Positions 17,427-22,412 of a DNA stretch of 22,412 nt are shown one piece after another; position 1 is the stretch's first letter, and each line of letters opens with the position of its first letter. A program made the position numbers and the translations under genes. Below the pieces are notes generated by a model that saw only the letters and a list, made by a program, of their open reading frames with translations, had not been told where the DNA came from and searched no databases. Source of the DNA: Eubacteriales Family XIII. Incertae Sedis bacterium (GTDB lineage Bacteria; Bacillota; Clostridia; Peptostreptococcales; Anaerovoracaceae); NCBI GenBank assembly GCA_031290715.1, contig JAITNA010000002.1, positions 1-22,412 of the forward strand. The letters are read 5' to 3'.

Positions 17427-17492
17427 ACAACAGCTAAGCAACAGCGCGAAACGGCGCACGGTTACAGTATCTGAATGCTTACAATAGCTACG

Positions 17493-17543
17493 CTCAAAAT
17501 ATCGTACATTATTTCAAAATATCGTACGGTATTTTGAGTTTTT
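17493..17543 (+). terminator. AT-rich intrinsic terminator after the surface-protein gene
   Basis: CTCAAAATATCGTAC (17493-17507) pairs with GTACGGTATTTTGAG (17524-17538) in a 15-bp stem with one G-T wobble, followed by TTTTT (17539-17543). The loop contains a second copy of CAAAATATCGTAC (17515-17527), so an alternative shorter hairpin is possible. Confidence 0.65.
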
Positions 17544-17585
17544 GTGAAAAATTGATGTTTTTATTTGTAAAATCGGTGAACGCCC

Positions 17586-17613
17586 TTGTAATAATCGTAC
17601 GATGTGGTAGAAT
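17586..17613 (+). promoter_or_regulatory. Toxin-antitoxin promoter with palindromic operator in the spacer
   Basis: TTGTAA (17586-17591) and TAGAAT (17608-17613) are 16 bp apart. The spacer contains the perfect 10-bp palindrome ATCGTACGAT (17594-17603). Antitoxins of this type usually repress their own promoter, so the palindrome is a good operator candidate. The leader to the antitoxin ATG is about 150 nt and consists mostly of 65-bp repeats. Confidence 0.55.
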
Positions 17614-17757
17614 GATCGTACGGATGGGATGGTTGTGCGGAGATTACAACGGCTGATATGGGCGAAAGCGTGATGAATGATCGTGCGGATGGGGTGGTTG
17701 TGCGGAGATTACAACGGCCAATATGGGCGAGCGTGCGGAGAATGATCGTGCGGATGG
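17611..17757 (+). repeat. 65-bp tandem repeats upstream of the antitoxin gene (two full copies and a partial third)
   Basis: Copies start at 17611, 17676 and 17741 with AATGATCGTACGGATGG or AATGATCGTGCGGATGG. The first 55 positions of copies one and two differ at four places; the last ten drift. Copy three runs for 17 bases and then passes into the antitoxin ribosome binding site. Each full copy holds a small inverted repeat (GTTGT...ACAAC). Everything between 17427 and 17767 is accounted for by the terminator, the promoter and these repeats. Confidence 0.9.
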
Positions 17758-17767
17758 AGGTGATGGT

Positions 17768-18148
17768 ATGGAAATCACGGCGACTGAATTGAAAGCAAAT
17801 CTTGGCAAATATCTTGAGGAAGCGCAAGCCGGCGAAATCGTGATTACAAAAAACGGCAAAGTGATTGCCCGCTTGCTCGGGGAGGAAGCGTACCGTACCC
17901 CGGCCGCGGCGGACGGCTATGTGCGGGAGAGCGCCGCGGGGTTTTATGACGCGGGCGCGGAGTTTGAATGGGTGATCCTGCGCGGCGGCGTGCCTTGGGC
18001 GAAGGTCGTACCGTTCAAACCGCGGGGAAAACGGCAAATAGGCTTTGTGAAAGGGCCGCCGGTATCACAGGCGACAGACGCCGCGGTGTTTGAGCCGATG
18101 AACGAGGAGGAATGGGCCGCATGGGAAACGGACTGGACGGGGAAGTAG
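17768..18148 (+). CDS. Phd/YefM-type antitoxin, extended form
   Basis: The 126-residue product starts with a typical Phd/YefM DNA-binding and dimer domain, 'MEITATELKANLGKYLEEAQ' followed by 'EIVITKNGKVIARLL'. It ends with a toxin-binding type tail, 'IGFVKG' then 'FEPMNEEEWAAWE'. Between them lie about 45 extra residues containing 'EWVILRGGVPWAKVVPF', which looks like a second copy of the beta-hairpin. It should neutralise the PIN-domain toxin and repress its own promoter. ATG 17768 is favoured by GGAGG (17756-17760) at 7 nt, a strong site. The 3' end overlaps the toxin gene by 28 bp (from ATG 18121), the usual coupled arrangement. Confidence 0.85.
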   Translation: MEITATELKANLGKYLEEAQAGEIVITKNGKVIARLLGEEAYRTPAAADGYVRESAAGFYDAGAEFEWVILRGGVPWAKVVPFKPRGKRQIGFVKGPPVSQATDAAVFEPMNEEEWAAWETDWTGK

Positions 18149-18543
18149 GCGGCTTTCTCTTGGATACGCACGCCTTTCTTTGGGCTGCTTATGAAAGCGG
18201 CATCGTCAAATTGGGCGCCCGCGCCCGCGCCGTGATCGAGGATCCGGACGCCCTTCTGTATCTGTCGTCGATCAGCGTTTATGAGATTGCGAACAAACAT
18301 CGCCTCGGCAAGATTCCGGAGTACGCGTCCATTGCGGAAAACCTGATCGCGACGATCAAACAGCTTGGCGCGGAGGAGCTGCCGGTGAATTTCGGGCATG
18401 CCTATGCCGCGGCAAACTTCGATTGGGGAAACCGCGACCCCTTTGACCGCATGATTGCCGCGCAGGCCTGCGCGGAGGGGCTTGTATTGATCAGCGCGGA
18501 CGCGGCTTTTGCCGGTTTGCGTAGGGTTGAGGTTTTGTGGTAG
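18121..18543 (+). CDS. PIN-domain ribonuclease toxin (VapC family)
   Basis: The 140-residue protein has the four acidic residues of the PIN active site: D15 in 'FLLDTHAFLWA', E55 in 'SISVYEIANK', D109 in 'RDPFDRMIAAQA' and D127 in 'LISADAAF'. VapC toxins are magnesium-dependent RNases that cleave tRNA or rRNA. Two in-frame starts exist. ATG 18112 is one base from GAGGAGG (18104-18110) and ATG 18121 is 10 nt from it, so 18121 is preferred, adding a ten-residue lead before the first beta-strand. It overlaps the antitoxin gene and is translated with it. The pairing of a Phd-type antitoxin with a PIN toxin is known in many bacteria. It converges on hisA with 15 bp between the stops. Confidence 0.88.
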   Translation: MGNGLDGEVGGFLLDTHAFLWAAYESGIVKLGARARAVIEDPDALLYLSSISVYEIANKHRLGKIPEYASIAENLIATIKQLGAEELPVNFGHAYAAANFDWGNRDPFDRMIAAQACAEGLVLISADAAFAGLRRVEVLW

Positions 18544-18558
18544 AGTTATTAGGAATCG

Positions 18559-19272
18559 TTACCGCTGAAAGGCGAGGGCCTCTTTTAGGGATAGCGTTCC
18601 CTTGTAGATCGACTTGCCGCAGATCACGCCGGCCGCGCCGATGTCGCTCAGGGCTTTCACGTCGCTTATGGACGCGACGCCGCCGCTGGCGACGACATCC
18701 GATTTTACCGCCTTGTTGAGTTCGTCGAGCTCAGCGATGTTGGGCCCGGCGAGCGTGCCGTCTTTGGCAATATCCGTATAAATAATCGCGGACACGCCGG
18801 CCTCGTCCATGACGCGGGCCAAGTCGATGAAATATACGCTGCTGTCGTCGAGCCAGCCGCCGCCCGAAGCCATGCCGCCTTTCGCGTCGATGCCGACCGC
18901 GACGCGTTCGCCGAACCGTTGGATCATCTCTTTTGTGAAGTCCGGATTTTGTATGGCGGCGGAGCCGAGGATGACGCGGGCGACGCCGAGGTCAAGATAA
19001 TATTCGACAGCCTTGCGCGTGCGGATGCCGCCGCCGATTTCGACGAAAAGCGAGGTCCCCTCCGTTATTGTTTTGACGATGCCGCCGCTCACGGGCTCAC
19101 CGGTAAGCGCCCCGTCGAGGTCGACCATATGAAGATGGGTCGCGCCCTCAGCCTCGAAACGCTTCGCGGTTTCCAGCGCGTCGTCCGCGACCTGCTCCGT
19201 CGTCGAGAAATCGCCCTTCGTCAGGCGCACGGGCTTGCCGTCTTTCAAGTCGATCGCGGGGAAGATTATCAT
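18559..19272 (-). CDS. hisA: Phosphoribosylformimino-5-aminoimidazole carboxamide ribotide isomerase (HisA)
   Basis: The 237-residue TIM-barrel enzyme performs the fourth step of histidine synthesis, the Amadori isomerisation of ProFAR to PRFAR. It shows 'PAIDLKDGKPVRL' with catalytic D8, 'GGGIRT', 'VAVGIDAKGG' with catalytic D129, the phosphate-site 'YTDIAKDGTL' and 'ASGGVAS'. Length and motifs are normal. An in-frame upstream extension to 19314 exists, but ATG 19272 begins the conserved first strand and has AGAGG 8 nt upstream. That site lies inside the terminal inverted repeat of the palindromic element in front of the gene. It is the last his gene seen here; hisF and hisI, which often follow, are not in the window. 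Confidence 0.97.
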   Translation of the reverse strand: MIIFPAIDLKDGKPVRLTKGDFSTTEQVADDALETAKRFEAEGATHLHMVDLDGALTGEPVSGGIVKTITEGTSLFVEIGGGIRTRKAVEYYLDLGVARVILGSAAIQNPDFTKEMIQRFGERVAVGIDAKGGMASGGGWLDDSSVYFIDLARVMDEAGVSAIIYTDIAKDGTLAGPNIAELDELNKAVKSDVVASGGVASISDVKALSDIGAAGVICGKSIYKGTLSLKEALAFQR

Positions 19273-19274
19273 AA

Positions 19275-19436
19275 GGGGACCTCTAAAAACTATATGTACA
19301 CGGATATGATTCAAAAATTAGTAAGATTCGTTTGCAAAAAATGTTGTAATACTGGTGGTATTTCAATGTTTTTTGCAAATAGAAGATTGCTGAATTTGGG
19401 AGCATAGGCGGGTGCATAGAGTTTTTAGAGGTTCCC
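19275..19436. mobile_element. 162-bp full-length imperfect palindrome between hisH and hisA (MITE-like)
   Basis: The ends form a 27-bp inverted repeat with four mismatches (19275-19301 and 19410-19436), whose core is ACCTCTAAAAACT. Inside, a 22-bp inverted repeat with three mismatches starts with TTTGCAAAAAA on the left and ends with TTTTTTGCAAA on the right. The part between pairs imperfectly (about 15 of 23), so the two 80-bp arms pair end to end around the centre at 19355. ATAA flanks both ends (19271-19274, 19437-19440), a possible 4-bp target duplication. It is AT-rich and codes for nothing evident. The left repeat supplies the hisA ribosome binding site. Confidence 0.75.
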
Positions 19437-19442
19437 ATAATA

Positions 19443-20063
19443 TTATAACTCCAGAAAACTTTGCAGGATGCCGAGCCCGACGGGGCCGCTTTTTTCAGGA
19501 TGGAACTGCGCGCCGTAGATGCCGCCTTTGCGGACGAGGGCCGGGATGAGCTGCCCGTAGGCCGCGGCAAGGCTGATGTTCTTCCCGTCCGTGACCGCCT
19601 TGTAGGAGTGGACAAAGTAGACCATATCGCCGTTCTTCACGGTCTTTGTCATGGGCGAGGGATTGGTGATCGTCAGGTCGTCCCAACCCATATGCGGAAT
19701 CTTCAGGCCCGGCGCCTGAATGCGGTCCACATAGCCGTCAATGAGCCCAAGACCTTCGGTTTCCTCAAATTCATAGCCCTTTTCAAAAAGGATTTGCATA
19801 CCAAGGCAGATGCCGAGAAGGGGTTTTTTCCGCGCTTCGACGCGGATCACGTCCGTCAGGCCGCGCTCGTCGAGCATGCGCATGGCGTCGGGAAAAGCGC
19901 CTACGCCCGGGAGAATCAGTTTGTCCGCCGCGCGCAGGGCGGCTTTGTCGGCTGTGATGCCGCCGTCCGCGCCGAGGAATTTCAGCGCGTTCTTTACGCT
20001 GAAAAGGTTGCCCGCGCCGTAGTCGATGATGGCAATTTTTTGATTTGCTTTTGTTTCATTCAT
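19443..20063 (-). CDS. hisH: Imidazole glycerol phosphate synthase, glutaminase subunit (HisH)
   Basis: The 206-residue class I glutamine amidotransferase supplies ammonia to HisF in the fifth step of histidine synthesis. It has 'IIDYGAGNLFSVKNAL', 'LPGVGAF', the nucleophile C86 in 'LLGICLGMQ', 'VYFVHSY', and H188 and E190 in 'GAQFHPEKSG'. The Cys-His-Glu triad is complete. The start is ATG 20063, whose A is also the last base of the hisB stop (TGATG), a classic coupled junction; a TTG one codon earlier is not needed. HisH works only as a complex with HisF, which is not encoded in the window. It is followed by the 162-bp palindromic element. Confidence 0.97.
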   Translation of the reverse strand: MNETKANQKIAIIDYGAGNLFSVKNALKFLGADGGITADKAALRAADKLILPGVGAFPDAMRMLDERGLTDVIRVEARKKPLLGICLGMQILFEKGYEFEETEGLGLIDGYVDRIQAPGLKIPHMGWDDLTITNPSPMTKTVKNGDMVYFVHSYKAVTDGKNISLAAAYGQLIPALVRKGGIYGAQFHPEKSGPVGLGILQSFLEL

Positions 20064-20641
20064 CAAAGCACGCCTTTTGTCGTCAGCAGCGTTTCGCCCT
20101 GCACCGCGGCGGCAAGCTTCAGCGCGTGCGCGAAAGCTTTGAACAGGGCTTCCGCTTTGTGGTGGTCGTTTTCCCCGTAGAGCAGGGTCAGGTGGAGCGT
20201 GATCTGCGCGTTCACAGCAAAGGCGCGGAAAAACTCGGGGATCATCTGCGTATCGAGCGTCCCGATCTGATCCGCCGTAAACGCCGCGTCGTATACAAAG
20301 TAGGCGCGGCCGCCGACGTCGATGCTCGCGCGCGCAAGCGACTCATCCATCGGCAGCGTAAAGCTGCCGTAACGCGCGATGCCGGCCTTGTCGCCGATTG
20401 CGTCCAAAAACGCCTGCCCAAGCACAATGCCAACATCCTCAATGGAGTGGTGCGCGTCCACTTCGAGGTCGCCGCCGCAGGTCACGCTGAGGTCAAAGCC
20501 GCCGTGTACGGCGACCGCCGTGAGCATGTGGTCGAAGAAACCGACGCCCGTATCGATGTCCGAAGCGCCCTTTCCGTCGAGGTCGAGTGTGACCGCGATG
20601 TTTGTTTCTTTGGTTTTGCGTTCGATGCTGCTCTTTCGCAT
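20063..20641 (-). CDS. hisB: Imidazoleglycerol-phosphate dehydratase (HisB)
   Basis: The 192-residue enzyme is the single-function form, without the phosphatase domain found in E. coli. It dehydrates imidazole glycerol phosphate to imidazole acetol phosphate. Manganese-binding and catalytic motifs are complete: 'TGVGFFDHML', 'DAHHSIEDVGIVLG' and 'NDHHKAEALFKAFAHAL', with 'EFFRAFA' between. ATG 20641 is preceded by AAGGAGAGAAGT, a strong site. The stop overlaps the hisH start by one base. It is separated from hisD by 88 bp that hold only a 14-bp GC-rich perfect palindrome (20701-20714) of unknown use. Confidence 0.97.
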   Translation of the reverse strand: MRKSSIERKTKETNIAVTLDLDGKGASDIDTGVGFFDHMLTAVAVHGGFDLSVTCGGDLEVDAHHSIEDVGIVLGQAFLDAIGDKAGIARYGSFTLPMDESLARASIDVGGRAYFVYDAAFTADQIGTLDTQMIPEFFRAFAVNAQITLHLTLLYGENDHHKAEALFKAFAHALKLAAAVQGETLLTTKGVL

Positions 20642-20729
20642 ACTTCTCTCCTTCGATTCTTCAGATTCTTCGCCCGCGGCTCAATATGATATCGCTTCAC
20701 CGCTGCCGGCAGCGCTATGCGGAACATCT

Positions 20730-22022
20730 TTATTCGGTTTCGCCGAAGCGGACCTTGACGGAAGCGATGTGGGCCGTGAGCCCTTCCGCGGCCGCGATCT
20801 CGATTATATCATCTTTTGCGGCGCTCAGCGCTTCCTTCGTGTAGTATGTATAGCTCATGCGTTTGACGAAATCGTAGACCCCGAGCGGCGAAGCGAACCG
20901 TGCCGTGCCGAAGGTAGGGAGTACATGGTTTGTTCCGGCGTAATAATCACCGACGGGCTCCGGCGTCCATGGGCCGCAGAACACGGAGCCGGCGTTCCTG
21001 ATACGCGGCAACAGCCCCAGCGGGTCTGTGGTGAGGAGCTCCAAATGTTCGGGCGCGATGAAGTTCGCGAGGTCAACCATTTCGTCCTCACTGCGGCACA
21101 CGATGATGAGTCCGTTTTGCTCTATGGAACGGCGGGCCGTTTCTTTTCTGGCGAGGGCGGACAATTGTTCGGCGACCTCGGCGGCGGCCGCCGCGGCCGT
21201 GTCCGGGTCGGTCGTCAACAGGATGGCTGCCGCGTCCGGGTCGTGCTCCGCCTGGGAGAGGAGATCGGCCGCGGCAAAGGCTGCTTTTGCTGTTTCATCC
21301 GCGATGATGAGGATCTCGCTCGGGCCGGCGATCATGTCGATGTCTACTACGCCGAAAAGCAGCCTTTTGGCGGTGGCCACGTAGATGTTGCCCGGTCCGA
21401 CGATCTTGTCAACGCGCGGGAAGGTTTCAGTGCCGAAAGCCAGTGCGGCCACCGCCTGGCCGCCGCCCGCCAGAATCACCCGATCCACACCGGCGACAAA
21501 AGCCGCGGCCAAAATCTCTCTCATATCCTCCCGCGGCGGCGTTACCATCACCAATTCCCCGACCCCCGCGATCTTCGCCGGAATCGCGTTCATCAGCACC
21601 GTCGAGGGATAGGCCGCCGTACCGCCGGGTACATAGAGCCCGACCCGCTCCAGCCCGCGGACCATCTGTCCGAGGACCGTGCCGTCCGCGCGTTTTTCCT
21701 CGTAGCCCTCGCTCTTCTGCTTGTTGTGATATTTCCGGATATTATCCGAAGCGTGCAGCAGCGCCGCGGCCAGTCCGTCCGAAATGCTTTCAATCGCGGC
21801 TTTCAAATCCGCGCGGACAAGCGTCACGATCCCGTTTTTTACCGCGTCCTCGCCGTCAAACCGCGCCGTATAGCGCAGCACGGCCGCGTCGCCCTCAAGC
21901 CGGACATCCTCGATGATCCGCCGCACCAAAACCTCCGCGTCCGAACCGGGCGCCCCGCCCCGCCCCGCCAAGCCCGCTAAAGCCTCAAACTCCGCCGTAT
22001 CGTCCGCTCTGATAATCCTCAT
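20730..22022 (-). CDS. hisD: Histidinol dehydrogenase (HisD)
   Basis: The 430-residue zinc enzyme carries out the last two oxidations from histidinol to histidine using NAD. Residues matching the zinc ligands of the E. coli enzyme are Q257 and H260 in 'SQAEHDP', D359 in 'VGDYYAGTNHVLPT', and H418 in 'AHIASVKVRF'. The acid-base pair E325-H326 is in 'FIAPEHLEL'. 'VPGGTAAYPSTVLMNAIPAK' and 'GPGNIYV' are also family hallmarks. Length is normal. ATG 22022 has GAGGGG about 6 nt upstream. It lies between the truncated hisG and hisB, and the 254 bp in front of it are filled by a long palindromic element. Confidence 0.97.
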   Translation of the reverse strand: MRIIRADDTAEFEALAGLAGRGGAPGSDAEVLVRRIIEDVRLEGDAAVLRYTARFDGEDAVKNGIVTLVRADLKAAIESISDGLAAALLHASDNIRKYHNKQKSEGYEEKRADGTVLGQMVRGLERVGLYVPGGTAAYPSTVLMNAIPAKIAGVGELVMVTPPREDMREILAAAFVAGVDRVILAGGGQAVAALAFGTETFPRVDKIVGPGNIYVATAKRLLFGVVDIDMIAGPSEILIIADETAKAAFAAADLLSQAEHDPDAAAILLTTDPDTAAAAAAEVAEQLSALARKETARRSIEQNGLIIVCRSEDEMVDLANFIAPEHLELLTTDPLGLLPRIRNAGSVFCGPWTPEPVGDYYAGTNHVLPTFGTARFASPLGVYDFVKRMSYTYYTKEALSAAKDDIIEIAAAEGLTAHIASVKVRFGETE

Positions 22023-22044
22023 CAGTACCCCTCTTTTTCCTCAC

Positions 22045-22275
22045 AGTATCCATTCGGCGGTATGCGGCTGCGGCAATCTGCAAAGCGCATTCGGTCGATT
22101 GGCACAATTGCAAAATTCGCAATGCGCCGCTTTGGCCAAGAATTTGCAACTGTTTGAGCGCAGCGAGTTTTGCAAATTCTCCAAAGCGCCGTATTGCAAA
22201 TTTTATTGCAATTGCCCAATCGATGTAGGGGCGCTTGGAAGATTGCCGCTGCCGCATACCGCTGAATAGACACTT
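22045..22275. mobile_element. About 230-bp full-length imperfect palindrome between hisG and hisD (MITE-like)
   Basis: The outer arms (22045-22088 and 22231-22274) match as inverted repeats at 38 of 44 positions, with the core GCGGTATGCGGC. The inner arms also pair with a few short indels: TCGATTGG, AATTGCAA, CGCTTTGG and AGAATTTGCAA each recur in inverted order, meeting at about 22160. CTCAC lies at 22040-22044 and again at 22276-22280, a possible target duplication, the right copy including the hisG stop codon. The sequence is unrelated to the element before hisA. Open frames across it are by-products of the palindrome. Confidence 0.75.
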
Positions 22276-22276
22276 C

Positions 22277-22412
22277 TCACCCATTTCCCGGCAAAACCCC
22301 GGCGAGCTTGCCCGTCAACTCATCGATCTCGCGTTTGCGCAGCTTCATCCCTGTCACATTGATGATGAGCCGCGCCGAGATTTCGCGAATCACTTCCACC
22401 ACATCGAGCCCG
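22277..22412 (-). CDS. hisG: ATP phosphoribosyltransferase (HisG), C-terminal end, cut by window edge
   Basis: Forty-five codons are visible, reading 'GLDVVEVIREISARLIINVT' and 'KLRKREIDELTGKLAGVL' to a TGA at 22279-22277. The 'ISARLIvN...K' pattern is the C-terminal end of the HisG catalytic domain, and no extra regulatory domain follows it. This suggests the short HisG form that needs HisZ as partner; hisZ would then be expected upstream, outside the window. HisG starts histidine synthesis by joining ATP and PRPP. The gene order hisG-hisD supports the call. Its stop codon sits at the edge of the palindromic element. Confidence 0.82.
   Translation of the reverse strand, partial: GLDVVEVIREISARLIINVTGMKLRKREIDELTGKLAGVLPGNG

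Noticed and set aside
17611..17757. Possible CRISPR array
   Set aside because: The 65-bp units are contiguous with no unique spacers and no cas genes are present.
20701..20714. Perfect 14-bp palindrome CGCTGCCGGCAGCG between hisD and hisB
   Set aside because: It is short, has no T run, and could arise by chance in GC-rich DNA; no function can be supported.
20379..21980. 533-codon plus-strand frame across hisB and hisD
   Set aside because: Antisense to two well-conserved his genes and crosses their junction.
22023..22276. His attenuator or T-box in the hisG-hisD spacer
   Set aside because: No His-codon leader, T-box sequence or terminator/antiterminator pair is visible; the spacer is fully explained by one long palindrome.
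21985..22284. 99-codon minus-strand frame through the hisG-hisD spacer
   Set aside because: It overlaps the hisD start and is explained by the long palindrome, which keeps frames open by chance.

Overview
The window looks like chromosomal DNA of a moderately GC-rich member of the Bacillota (Clostridia). Evidence for this is the strong AGGAG-type ribosome binding sites, lipobox lipoproteins in place of a Gram-negative envelope, a LemA/DUF2207 pair, an InlB-repeat surface protein with a multi-helix membrane anchor, and a his operon of clostridial type. No species can be named from the sequence alone. No rRNA, tRNA, CRISPR array or transposase gene is visible.

Layout. (1) 54-2667 (+): LemA followed by a DUF2207 membrane protein with a glycine-rich tail. 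(2) 2707-3546 (+): an EamA-type transporter with no visible Shine-Dalgarno. (3) 3599-7216 (-): an operon of a YtfQ-like sugar-binding lipoprotein and a large 7TM hybrid histidine kinase, with no transporter genes beside them. (4) 7402-9876 (+): divergent from that operon, a small membrane/helical protein followed by a lipoprotein that joins a solute-binding-like domain to a von Willebrand A domain. (5) 10008-12207 (+): an AT-rich type II restriction-modification pair, clearly unlike its surroundings in base composition and probably acquired. (6) 12228-13184 (-): a patatin-like phospholipase. (7) 13446-17426 (+): a 1326-residue surface protein with six InlB-type repeats, closed by a terminator. 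(8) 17427-18543 (+): a Phd/PIN-domain toxin-antitoxin module behind an unusual upstream region, with 65-bp tandem repeats and a recurrent ATCGTAC/ATCGTGC motif. (9) 18559-22412 (-): the his operon hisG(3' end)-hisD-hisB-hisH-hisA.

The his operon carries the most striking structure. Two unrelated, nearly full-length imperfect palindromes (162 bp between hisH and hisA, about 230 bp between hisG and hisD) occupy two of its gene junctions. Both have long terminal inverted repeats and possible short target-site duplications, so they look like MITE-type elements. In the transcript each would fold into one long hairpin. The first contains the hisA ribosome binding site in its terminal repeat, so it may affect hisA translation. 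hisF and hisI do not follow hisA. The operon instead ends against the convergent toxin-antitoxin module.

Other points worth attention are the transporter-less sugar-binding protein/kinase pair (a probable ligand-sensing unit), the VWA/solute-binding lipoprotein with its membrane partner, and the antitoxin, which appears to contain a second copy of the Phd beta-hairpin.
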